From positions 91,120 to 155,119 of the forward strand of contig NZ_FOKR01000011.1 in assembly GCF_900112195.1 (NCBI RefSeq): DNA of 64,000 bases. Reading direction: 5' to 3'. Each line of letters opens with the position of its first letter. Position 1 is the first letter of the stretch. Below, piece after piece: positions 1 to 7,107 of this stretch. The notes under the pieces are model-generated. The model saw nothing but the letters and a program-made list of their open reading frames with translations, was not told the origin of the DNA and did no database searches. The DNA is from Butyrivibrio sp. YAB3001. Its GTDB lineage: Bacteria; Bacillota; Clostridia; Lachnospirales; Lachnospiraceae. The translations under genes were made by a program, and so were the position numbers.

Positions 1-531
1 ACAGTCAGGCATCTTATGAATCATTCAAGCGGGATTCCGGTATGGACCATTTCGCTTATTCCGGAGGGCAGCGAAGGGGAAATTACTTTAGAGGAAACTG
101 TAAGAAAAATAGCCAATGTTAAGCTATCTCATAACCCTGGACAAATTCATGAATATGCAACAATCAATTATGATGTGCTTGCACTTATTATTGAAAATGT
201 CACCGGCCAAAAATATGAAGATTATATTACAGAGACTGTTCTTAAAGCTGTAGGGATGAATGAGTCATTTTTTAGAACTTCAGACTCTGACAGGCAGCGT
301 ATCTTTACGGGACGTAAGGCTGGCTTTTTTGGGATGTGGCAATATGATGCTCCAACCTATTATGGAAATACTGCAGCCGGCTATCTTGCTTCTTATACTG
401 CGGAGCTTGTCAAATGGATGAGATATGTAAGGAAAAATATTGATTTTGATTCTTTTCAGATAACAGACGCAAATAATTACTATGCGGGATGGAATTTACA
501 TCCCGACGCTCAAGAGCTTAAAGTGAGCTGA
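1..531 (+). pseudogene. Serine beta-lactamase-like hydrolase, fragment
   Basis: The reading frame is open from the first base, so the 5' part lies outside the window. The first visible residues (TVRHLMNHSSGIP) match the stretch that follows the catalytic SxxK in class C beta-lactamase/penicillin-binding-type hydrolases, and residues YATINYDVLALIIE match the second motif region. The usual Tyr-x-Asn there reads Tyr-Ala-Thr. The frame stops at 531, just after a YAGW segment that normally precedes a further 60-100 residues with the HxG/KTG motif. The 3' part is therefore missing, and no continuation is visible downstream. It is probably a gene cut by arrival of the neighbouring element. The activity of the remnant is doubtful. 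Confidence 0.6.
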
Positions 532-768
532 GGGGAACTGAGTTGTAATAGAGTGGCAAATTTTTCCAAAGAAATCCAGATGTGCATCAGAAGTACAACG
601 ATTTCGGTGGAGCTCAGGGGTGTTCAGTACCGGTCAATGCTGAAATTGTCCAAAATCGGGTTCCGCTCTATTCGCTGATTTGAGTCATTATTTGATGTCA
701 AAAATGTGGCAAAAATGATTCAAAAAGAGGAACAGTTGAAAGCGTGTAAATAATGACCGGTTATTTAC
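532..768. other. Non-coding stretch at left element boundary
   Basis: About 240 bases without a credible gene separate the broken hydrolase from the promoter of replicon module A. It has no T-tract terminator and no long repeat. The left end of the element should lie here, but no clear direct repeat shared with the integrase side (56124-56868) was found by eye. Confidence 0.4.
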
Positions 769-798
769 TTGACTCAATCAGCAAAGTAGAAATGTTAT
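769..798 (+). promoter_or_regulatory. Candidate promoter of replicon module A
   Basis: TTGACT (769-774) and TGTTAT (793-798) are separated by 18 bases, a plausible vegetative sigma promoter. Transcription from here would pass through the hairpin at 836-878 before reaching the first gene at 932. Confidence 0.4.
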
Positions 799-835
799 TT
801 TAGAATTACGATAAGAACAGATTCCAACAATAATT

Positions 836-888
836 AGGACATATACATTTTTCAAATGAAGAAGAATGTATGTGTCCTTTTTTATTCT
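836..888 (+). terminator. Leader hairpin with T-tract (attenuator candidate)
   Basis: A 14-bp stem (arms 836-849 and 865-878, one G-T pair) is followed by a T-rich tract. It sits 53 bases before the start codon of the first replicon gene and downstream of the candidate promoter, so it can act as a transcription attenuator. Module B has a similar hairpin in the same place (56772-56803). Confidence 0.65.
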
Positions 889-931
889 TTTTTTCTAGCG
901 CATCTCGGCCACCCAAAAAGGAGGACCGACG

Positions 932-1393
932 ATGAATCGACCAAAACCACCACCAGTGAATTTAGACAAATATTGTGAAGGAAGATCCCGTAACTATGTC
1001 TCTTATGAAGATGGAGCCAGGATGTATGGCATGACATATTGGGGATTTGTGAGGCTCTGTCAGGAGATTGGAGCCAATATTCCCTTGAGGAAGACATCCA
1101 TAGTAGATACGGAGATCGTGGAAGCATATATAGAGGAACATACACTTGAAATGGTAGAAGAGAAGGAGAAAGCAGATATGGCTAGAAGAAAGATAGAAGA
1201 TCTTGAAGATCTCATTAAATTAGGGAAAAAGAAATATGTTCGAATCGCTGAAGGTGCTGAGCTTTATTCAGTTGGACTTCATACCTTTGAGTCCTGGGCC
1301 AAGGATGCCGGGGCTACAAGGAAGGTAAAAGGAGTTGTGCTTGTAAACACTGAGAAAATCGATAAGTTTATCGAATCATTTGCGGAGGATTGA
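932..1393 (+). CDS. DUF6462-type DNA-binding-like protein, first gene of replicon module A
   Basis: The 153-residue protein has two similar helix-turn-helix-like halves: residues about 15-70 (NYVSYEDGARMYGMTYWGF) and about 95-150 (KYVRIAEGAELYSVGLHTF). Each resembles the excisionase/MerR-like small domain seen in DUF6462 proteins. The start is ATG 932 after AAAGGAGG. It lies two bases upstream of parA and is co-transcribed with it. The counterpart at 56869 leads module B, and a one-domain relative (54499) precedes the integrase. A role as a DNA-binding regulator or partition accessory is inferred from position only. Confidence 0.7.
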   Translation: MNRPKPPPVNLDKYCEGRSRNYVSYEDGARMYGMTYWGFVRLCQEIGANIPLRKTSIVDTEIVEAYIEEHTLEMVEEKEKADMARRKIEDLEDLIKLGKKKYVRIAEGAELYSVGLHTFESWAKDAGATRKVKGVVLVNTEKIDKFIESFAED

Positions 1394-1395
1394 TT

Positions 1396-2208
1396 ATGGG
1401 TAAAGTAATTGCGGTAGCAAATCAGAAAGGCGGAGTCGGAAAAACAGTAACCAGTGTAAATCTTGGTATTGGACTTGCAAGAGAAGGCAAAAAGGTCCTG
1501 ATGATTGATTCGGATCCTCAGGGATCTTTGACAATCAGCCTTGGTTGTGAAGAGCCGGATAATCTTGATTATTCCCTGGCAAATGCACTCATCAATATCA
1601 TCAATGAAGATCCTGTGGATGTAACTAAGGGGCTTATCCATCACGAAGAAGGTGTTGATATCATGCCAGGCAACATTGAACTGTCTAGCTTGGAAATTAC
1701 ATTAACCGGTGTGATCAGCAGAGAAACAATCCTAAAGGAATATGTTGATAAGGCCAGAGAGCTCTATGACTACATAATAATTGACTGCATGCCTTCTCTT
1801 GGAATGATGACTATAAATGCCCTTGCTTGCGCTGACAGTGTACTCATTCCGGTACAGGCCGCCTATCTTCCTGTAAAGGGTCTTCAGCAGCTGATTAAGA
1901 CCATAGGAAGGGTTAAGAAACAGCTTAATCCAAAGCTTGAGATTGAGGGAATCCTTATAACTATGGTAGATAACAGAACCAATTATGCAAAAGACATTGC
2001 GGCTCAGATTTATGAAGCTTATTCCTCAAGCATAAACGTGTTTGATACAGAGATTCCTCTTTCAATCAGAGCTGCAGAGATCAGCGCTTCAGGAAGCAGC
2101 CTGTATGTATATGATCCTAAAGGAAAAGCGGCATTTGCATACACATCACTCATAAGGGAGGTAATGAATAATGGCACAAAGAGTTGGGCAGAAAGTAAAG
2201 CTATCTAG
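1396..2208 (+). CDS. parA: ParA family partition ATPase (module A)
   Basis: This 270-residue Walker-type ATPase would drive segregation or stable maintenance of the replicon with its ParB partner. The deviant Walker A motif KGGVGKT is at residues 11-17, and DPQGS and DCMPSLG mark the next two nucleotide-binding motifs. ATG 1396 was chosen because GGAGG at 1384-1388 is correctly spaced; an in-frame TTG six bases upstream is less likely. The 3' end overlaps parB by 38 bases, and the stop codon lies inside a dyad (2203-2215). It is close to 90% identical, by eye, to the ParA at 57340. Confidence 0.93.
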   Translation: MGKVIAVANQKGGVGKTVTSVNLGIGLAREGKKVLMIDSDPQGSLTISLGCEEPDNLDYSLANALINIINEDPVDVTKGLIHHEEGVDIMPGNIELSSLEITLTGVISRETILKEYVDKARELYDYIIIDCMPSLGMMTINALACADSVLIPVQAAYLPVKGLQQLIKTIGRVKKQLNPKLEIEGILITMVDNRTNYAKDIAAQIYEAYSSSINVFDTEIPLSIRAAEISASGSSLYVYDPKGKAAFAYTSLIREVMNNGTKSWAESKAI

Positions 2209-3064
2209 TATAGATGAACTCCTCGGTGTTCCAAGCACCGAGGGGGCTGTAGATCTTGATGTATTAACAATATATCCTTTTGAAAACCATCCTTTCAGAG
2301 TCGTTGATGATGAGAAGATGGATGAGCTGGTTGAAAGCATCAAAGAAAGCGGAGTTCTTACTCCGGTTCTTGTAAGACCGGATGACGAAGGTACTTACGA
2401 GATGATCTCCGGTCACAGAAGACTTCATGCGGCTAAGAGAGCTGGGCTTCGCAAGATCCCTGCAATCATCAAGGAAATGACAAATGATGATGCAACTATT
2501 GCGATGGTTAACGCAAATTCCCAAAGAGAAGAGGTATTACCCAGTGAAAGGGCGTTTGCATTGAGAATGAAGATGGATGCTATGAAACATCAGGGGAAAG
2601 CAACTTCGTCCCTTGAAGGGACGAAGTTAAGAACAGGAGACAGTATAGATAGTTTAAATAGGTCTCAGGTTCATAGATACATTCGACTTACTTATTTAAT
2701 ACCTAAATTATTAGATATGGTTGATGAAGGAAGATTGGCGGTTTTTGTTGGAGTGGAGATTTCCTTTCTCAACCAAGCATACCAACAGTGGATTTATGAA
2801 TATATCCACGAAAACGGAATGATTAAGCAGGAACAGCTCATGGATCTGAGAAAGTACCGTGAAGATAATTCACTTACTCAGGAACAGCTGATAGACATTC
2901 TAATTCAGGGAAGATCCACACCTCAGGCGAGAAAGAAGTTCACAATCACAGAACGTAAGCTTAATAAGTTCTTTCCGGCTTATTATTCTCAGCCAGAGAT
3001 AGAAAGAATTATCTACGGCCTTTTAGAGCAGTGGAGACAGGAACACGAAAGTGAGGACAAGTAA
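2171..3064 (+). CDS. parB: ParB/RepB/Spo0J-type partition protein (module A)
   Basis: This 297-residue ParB-like protein would bind a centromere and work with ParA. The N-terminal ParB domain carries IYPFENHPFRV, the GxxxPVLVRP strand and the SGHRRLHAAKRAG box (about residues 78-90). A helix-turn-helix region (NRSQVHRYIRLTYL) follows a short variable linker. That linker is encoded by a perfect 13-1-13 dyad (2602-2628). Compared with the copy at 58115 the linker is shorter, and the segment after it (LAVFVGVEISFLN) differs. The start codon is inside the end of parA, which suggests translational coupling. Confidence 0.9.
   Translation: MAQRVGQKVKLSSIDELLGVPSTEGAVDLDVLTIYPFENHPFRVVDDEKMDELVESIKESGVLTPVLVRPDDEGTYEMISGHRRLHAAKRAGLRKIPAIIKEMTNDDATIAMVNANSQREEVLPSERAFALRMKMDAMKHQGKATSSLEGTKLRTGDSIDSLNRSQVHRYIRLTYLIPKLLDMVDEGRLAVFVGVEISFLNQAYQQWIYEYIHENGMIKQEQLMDLRKYREDNSLTQEQLIDILIQGRSTPQARKKFTITERKLNKFFPAYYSQPEIERIIYGLLEQWRQEHESEDK
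2203..2243. promoter_or_regulatory. Two dyads at the parA/parB junction (candidate parS or control site)
   Basis: ATCTA-GTA-TAGAT (2203-2215) contains the parA stop codon. CCTCGGTG (2221-2228) and CACCGAGG (2236-2243) form a perfect 8-bp inverted repeat in the parB coding start. Both are retained exactly in module B (58147-58187), within a stretch of about 78 bases that is nearly identical between the copies. Confidence 0.5.
2602..2628. promoter_or_regulatory. Perfect 13-1-13 dyad inside parB (candidate centromere)
   Basis: Arms 2602-2614 and 2616-2628 are perfect inverted repeats around a single base. They lie in the variable linker of ParB. Module B has the same dyad with a compensated base change (58555-58581), which argues for selection on the symmetry itself. 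Confidence 0.55.
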
Positions 3065-3429
3065 TGCTGGAATACTTTTATAACACACAAGCAGAGCAGT
3101 TTGCCTCTGTTGAGATACCCAAGGAGCTTCTGACGGGGAAGAATTTCTCTTCCCTATCTCCAGCGGCCAAGATGATGTACGCAGTTCTTTTATCCAGGAT
3201 GACAGAAGCTAAGAAGAACAGATGGATAGATAACGAGAACAGAGTTTATATCATTTATCCCCTTAGTAAGCTACAGGAAGATATTGGATTCTCAAGACAT
3301 ACAGTTATAGACAGCATGAGCGAATTGGAAGAGATTGGTCTCATCCAAAAGCTACAGATTAAAGGCAAGCCAAGCAGAATTTATGTAAAAAATTTTAATA
3401 AAGCACATCGATTTCAACTCATAGGGTAG
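3064..3429 (+). CDS. RepA_N-like winged-helix protein (module A)
   Basis: The 121-residue protein resembles the N-terminal winged-helix domain of RepA_N replication initiators: 'FYNTQAEQFASVEIPKEL', 'LSPAAKMMYAVLLSRM', 'VYIIYPLSKLQEDIG', then a recognition-helix-like 'HTVIDSMSELEEIGLI' and a basic C-terminal strand. It lacks the C-terminal part found in full initiators. The ATG overlaps the parB stop region. The paralogous initiator RepA follows at 3496. It may be a regulator or a co-initiator of replication; that is inference. Confidence 0.75.
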   Translation: MLEYFYNTQAEQFASVEIPKELLTGKNFSSLSPAAKMMYAVLLSRMTEAKKNRWIDNENRVYIIYPLSKLQEDIGFSRHTVIDSMSELEEIGLIQKLQIKGKPSRIYVKNFNKAHRFQLIG

Positions 3430-3443
3430 TGCAAATATTGCAC
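3429..3443. promoter_or_regulatory. Inverted repeat between the two Rep genes
   Basis: GTGCAA-ATA-TTGCAC (3429-3443) directly overlaps the stop of the upstream gene. In module B the same place has GTGCA-N5-TGCAC (59393-59407). It is a conserved dyad of a size suited to dimeric protein binding, for example by the winged-helix Rep-like proteins. Confidence 0.4.
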
Positions 3444-3495
3444 CACTAAGGAGTATAGAACGGAAATAATAGTAATTGAAGGGAGGTAAAAAAGA

Positions 3496-4401
3496 GTGAG
3501 CGAAAGAATCGTTTTTGACTATTTTAATGGTCAGGAAGCGGAGATGCTTGCCTTTTATAGAATACCTAAGCTTTTGTTCACAAACGCCTATTTTAGGGAT
3601 TTAGACGCCCTTGCTAAGACATTATATGGCCTTATGCTGGATAGAATGTCATTATCCCTGAAAAATAAGTGGTTTGATGAGTTACAAAGAGCTTATATAT
3701 ACTTCGCTCAGACAGAAGCCGCAGAAATGCTGGGATGTGGCGAGGACAAGATCAGATGTCTGTTCAAGAATCTTGAGGAATACGGGCTTATAGAGCGTAA
3801 GAAACAAGGCCAGGGGAAGCCAACAGTTATTTATCTTAAGAATTTTGCTTCTAAAGAAAATGAAATTTCAGACCCCGGAAATATCGGGGTCAAGACCACG
3901 GAAAATTCGGGTTCTAGACCAATCGAAAATCGGGTTCTAGACCACGGCAAATCCGACACTAATAATAATAATATTAATAATACTTATAAAGTTATAAATA
4001 CTAATCCTATCTCTTCGATGGGACAGGAACTGAATGATGAGTATAATGCATACGCAGAAATCATCAGAGAGAATTTGGCCCTGGATATTATGCTTGAAAG
4101 ATATCCGGATGAAAAGGAAATTGTTGAAGGAATCTATGATCTTATCCTCGAAACAGTTCTTTGTAAGAACCCATCTATATGGATTTCCAAGAACGAGTAC
4201 CCAACAAATCTTGTTAAGTCCAAGTTCCTGAAGCTTAACAACATGCATCTTGAGTATGTCATGGACTGCATGAAGAACAACACTACAAAGATTAGGAATA
4301 TAAAGAATTACTTGTTATCAGCACTATTTAACGCACCGACAACGATGGGAAGCTACTATCAGTCAGAAGTAAGCCACGATATGGCTTGTGGAGCAGTTTA
4401 A
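3496..4401 (+). CDS. repA: RepA_N family replication initiator (module A)
   Basis: The 301-residue protein has an N-terminal RepA_N winged-helix domain (residues about 10-110: RIPKLLFTNAYF, LYGLMLDRMSLSL, AAEMLGCGEDKIR), a variable linker, and a C-terminal DUF6017-like domain (about 175-300, ending SALFNAPTTMGSYYQSEVSH). The start is GTG 3496 after GGGAGG (3481-3486). RepA_N proteins initiate theta replication of large Firmicute plasmids and bind iterons within their own gene. Matching repeats lie in the linker at 3884-3951. It shares the same domain layout as the copy at 59459. Confidence 0.88.
   Translation: MSERIVFDYFNGQEAEMLAFYRIPKLLFTNAYFRDLDALAKTLYGLMLDRMSLSLKNKWFDELQRAYIYFAQTEAAEMLGCGEDKIRCLFKNLEEYGLIERKKQGQGKPTVIYLKNFASKENEISDPGNIGVKTTENSGSRPIENRVLDHGKSDTNNNNINNTYKVINTNPISSMGQELNDEYNAYAEIIRENLALDIMLERYPDEKEIVEGIYDLILETVLCKNPSIWISKNEYPTNLVKSKFLKLNNMHLEYVMDCMKNNTTKIRNIKNYLLSALFNAPTTMGSYYQSEVSHDMACGAV
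3861..3952. repeat. In-gene iteron array, candidate replication origin A
   Basis: Three units beginning TCGGG start at 3884, 3907 and 3930, exactly 23 bases apart, with a degenerate unit before them (3861-3883). GACCCCG-N7-CGGGGTC (3871-3891) is a perfect inverted repeat at the left edge. Because 23 is not a multiple of three, the repeats are read in different frames, so the repetition is a DNA property. RepA_N origins are known to lie within repA. Confidence 0.75.
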
Positions 4402-4418
4402 GAAAGGAGAATCATATT

Positions 4419-4784
4419 ATGCTAGCTATAATCTTACTGCCAATCGGAATACTACTTGGAATAGCAAAGGTCCTTATAACCAGGCTTGATCTGCTTAATT
4501 CACTTATGGTAGGAGCAGTTCCTGCCTTTCTTATCCGAAATATGGGTTTTGAAACTAGGACATCTTGGATTATATTTGGCGCTACTGCGCTTATGGCCTT
4601 TATCATCCAGCACATGTTTAAAATCGGTAAGGTACTCTTTGGCATCTGGGGATGCCTGGCTGTAGGGATCCTGTGCTATCTCTTCAGGGATAGCAGCCCT
4701 TACAATACTAGGATGATTACGGCTGGTGTTGGCATGGCTATAGCGGCGGTTATGAATTTTGGCTTTTGGATGTTTGAAGAATAA
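4419..4784 (+). CDS. Small multi-pass membrane protein (module A)
   Basis: The 121-residue protein is almost entirely hydrophobic, with four likely membrane helices (about residues 2-20, 25-40, 48-75 and 82-118). ATG 4419 follows AAGGAG. The segment 'RLDLLNSLMVGAVPAFLIRNMGFETRTSWIIFG' is recognisably shared with the protein at 60928, so it is a conserved last gene of the replicon module. No function is recognised. A membrane anchor for partition or replication, or an exclusion protein, are guesses. Confidence 0.7.
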   Translation: MLAIILLPIGILLGIAKVLITRLDLLNSLMVGAVPAFLIRNMGFETRTSWIIFGATALMAFIIQHMFKIGKVLFGIWGCLAVGILCYLFRDSSPYNTRMITAGVGMAIAAVMNFGFWMFEE

Positions 4785-5080
4785 TATAATGGTAATTTGC
4801 TGTAATTTGATTTCTTGAAAAATGCAGTTTAGCTAAGATAATGAATTTGTTTAATATAAAGGTCAGAAAATACCTGTATTTCATTTGAAATATTGTTTAC
4901 ATGGGTTAAAAATGTATATTTTCTATCTTGATGAAATGGAGACTTGGAATGACAAAAGGCGAATAAGCGGATATGTATTTTGCCGCAATCCAACAATATA
5001 ATTGAATCATAAAAACACAGAAGAACACTTTAAGCATCAGGAGGATGCAGGGAATCAGTTTATCAGATTTCAGGAGGAGC

Positions 5081-5124
5081 AAAGTGGACTGGGGAATTAT
5101 ATTATTTCCTGGTCCACTTTTTTT
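5081..5124 (+). terminator. Intrinsic terminator
   Basis: Arms AAAGTGGAC (5081-5089) and GTCCACTTT (5112-5120) extend inward with further pairs and are followed by T residues. It ends the otherwise featureless gap of about 400 bases after 4784, in which no other gene was seen. Confidence 0.7.
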
Positions 5125-5186
5125 GAAAAATAAGTAAAACAATAGGAGCGATAATAAGCCTGCTTGAAGAAAGGAGAGTGGATATT

Positions 5187-5657
5187 ATGATGAACATTGC
5201 GATTCTAATAATATTAGCCTTTTCGGGATTGATGATCTGGTTTGTTTTGAGACCAAAGAAAAAGAGTTCTTATGAAAGAACAGGGATTTATGACGTACTA
5301 ATGACAGAAAAGCAGTTTCGCAAAATTGCTATAGCATCATTAAGATGTTGGATAGACCGAATAGAAGACTTTTATGTTGAGGATGGAGTTGCATATTTTG
5401 AAGTAATGTCCCAAAGAGGCATATCAACGTGGAACTTTTGCATTGACTTTAATGATGGCGGAAGAATAACAGGAAGATATCATATAAATTCAGATAATAT
5501 CGAATCTGGCATTCCACAAAAAATAGCCAATAGAATGGAGACAAAAATACGAAGAGCGTTGGACCAGGATTCTGATTACACAGGCTGGATAGTTTTACTT
5601 CTAATTCTTGCCGTTGTATTTGCTGGAATGATAATACTAGGAATGGCTTTTGCATAA
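5187..5657 (+). CDS. Membrane protein with two end helices, unknown
   Basis: The 156-residue protein has an N-terminal membrane helix (residues about 3-22), a soluble middle of about 100 residues (YERTGIYDVLMTEKQFRKIA ... GRYHINSDNIESGIPQKIANRM) and a C-terminal helix (about 133-155). ATG 5187 is preferred over GTG 5178, which would lie too close to AAGGAG at 5171-5176. The middle might form a small extracytoplasmic or cytoplasmic domain. It was not recognised and stands alone between a terminator and the exonuclease gene. Confidence 0.6.
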   Translation: MMNIAILIILAFSGLMIWFVLRPKKKSSYERTGIYDVLMTEKQFRKIAIASLRCWIDRIEDFYVEDGVAYFEVMSQRGISTWNFCIDFNDGGRITGRYHINSDNIESGIPQKIANRMETKIRRALDQDSDYTGWIVLLLILAVVFAGMIILGMAFA

Positions 5658-5778
5658 GAATATATGTTTGGAACGCTTGTGCGAATACTTAGAGAGGTTT
5701 ATGACCCAATAAATTGTTTAGGATAAGGATGTAGGGTGGTAGTAGTCTCATGAAATATAAGCAGAGAGGAGAATTCCT

Positions 5779-6429
5779 ATGAAGCACGCAGTAATTGATC
5801 TCGAAATGTGTATGGTTCCAAAAGGATATAGAAAGCATGGGTTTAAGTATCGTCAAGAGACAATCCAGATTGGAGCAGTACTTCTTGATGAAGATTACGA
5901 AGTTGTCGACGAGTTCAATACCTATGTTAAGCCTGAATATGGAGTGATTGATAACTTTATAGAGAATCTTACGGGGATAACACGACGTGATGTGGCGGCA
6001 GCTCCATGCTTTGAAGAAGCGCTTGAAGCGTTTTTAGATTGGCTTCCTTCAGATGATGTAAGATGCGTTTCCTGGAGCAATTCTGATCCAAAGCAAATTA
6101 TTCATGAAACCTTTGAAAAGGGAATAGAAGATGATAGGCTCGAGATTATCTTTGCAAACTGGATTGACTGTCAAAAGATTTTTGGCCAGAAAATGGAGAG
6201 AAAGAAAGCATACAGTCTTGAAGAAGCTCTTTATATTTCAAACATAGCTCCTGAAGGAAGGGCTCACAATGGCCTTGTTGACGCAGCTAATACAGCAACT
6301 CTTTTCACAAAGCTTGAGACAGAACCGGATTACAGACTCAATGAATGGTATGAGACAGCAAGAAAAGAAGATGTTGATCACCTGAGCTTCTGTATGGGAG
6401 ATCTCTTTGCAGGGATAGTACTAGCATAA
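5779..6429 (+). CDS. DEDDh 3'-5' exonuclease, DnaQ-like
   Basis: The 216-residue protein has the DnaQ/RNase T exonuclease fold. The first motif is D-x-E at residues 7-9 (IDLEM), and the C-terminal 'AHNGLVDAANTATLF' gives the His and Asp of the DEDDh type. 'NLTGITRRDV' is the usual ExoII-side segment. Two Mg2+ ions would be bound and single-stranded DNA or RNA ends trimmed. The start ATG 5779 follows AGAGGAG. Such stand-alone exonucleases are common in Firmicute mobile elements; the substrate is unknown. Confidence 0.82.
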   Translation: MKHAVIDLEMCMVPKGYRKHGFKYRQETIQIGAVLLDEDYEVVDEFNTYVKPEYGVIDNFIENLTGITRRDVAAAPCFEEALEAFLDWLPSDDVRCVSWSNSDPKQIIHETFEKGIEDDRLEIIFANWIDCQKIFGQKMERKKAYSLEEALYISNIAPEGRAHNGLVDAANTATLFTKLETEPDYRLNEWYETARKEDVDHLSFCMGDLFAGIVLA

Positions 6430-6635
6430 TACCGGAATAGATCGCTTCCTCATTACAATTGAATATCCTTTTTGATTCGCGAAGAAATCATGTCCTGTAG
6501 TGAAAGGAGGATTGCACTGCAAATGTTATGGAAAAATGGCAGTGTAAATTTCACATGAATAATACAGGGCACAATGCAAGTGATATTTTCAAAAAGGATT
6601 CTTTACAATTGAATATTGATGAGGAGGTGGCGGCA

Positions 6636-6899
6636 ATGAACAGCAATCCAGAGCGCTATAGTGGCGTATATAAAGAATTGGCTGAACTTATTGGTGATGC
6701 TGCGACGTTGAAGATCTGGAAGAGGTTTTCTGGACTTAATATCACGTTTCCGCAAAAGCTTTATTCAATAGATTTTCGTAAGGAATTCATAATGGAAAAC
6801 ATGGAGCTTATGAGACCTTCAGAGATGGCAAAAGCTTTAGGGCTATCAGAAAGAAGAGTGAGACAAATTATAGCAGAGATCAAGTGCGAAAAGCATTGA
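6636..6899 (+). CDS. Mor-like transcription regulator
   Basis: The 87-residue protein matches the Mor/C activator pattern: 'YKELAELIGDAATLKIWKRFSGLNITFPQ' followed by a C-terminal helix-turn-helix 'MRPSEMAKALGLSERRVRQIIAEI'. ATG 6636 has AGGAGGTG at a good distance. A longer in-frame start at 6528 would add 36 residues, but its ribosome site is too far away. Mor proteins activate phage Mu middle promoters, and relatives in integrative elements regulate element genes. The target here is unknown. Confidence 0.7.
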   Translation: MNSNPERYSGVYKELAELIGDAATLKIWKRFSGLNITFPQKLYSIDFRKEFIMENMELMRPSEMAKALGLSERRVRQIIAEIKCEKH

Positions 6900-7107
6900 A
6901 AAACTGCATGTGATGTAAAAATGCCAAACTGCAAACGATGTTTAGGGAATATTTAGACTATTTTTAAAAAATCATCATTATGAACGCCTATAATGTATAG
7001 TGAGGGTTTATTAAGCAAAATATATAGATACAGGCAGTTTGGGGAGCAATATATTTACATCAATAAAGTAGACCACGGTGTACTGTGGGATTTGAGGAAG
7101 GAAAGTT

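Noticed and set aside
6453..6616. 14-bp direct repeat TTACAATTGAATAT at 6453 and 6603.
   Set aside because: Short, AT-rich, only two copies, and without a clear link to a promoter.
6989..6994. TATAAT upstream of the surface protein gene.
   Set aside because: No acceptable -35 box at 16-18 bases (the sequence there is AAAAAA) and no extended -10; it may be chance in AT-rich DNA.
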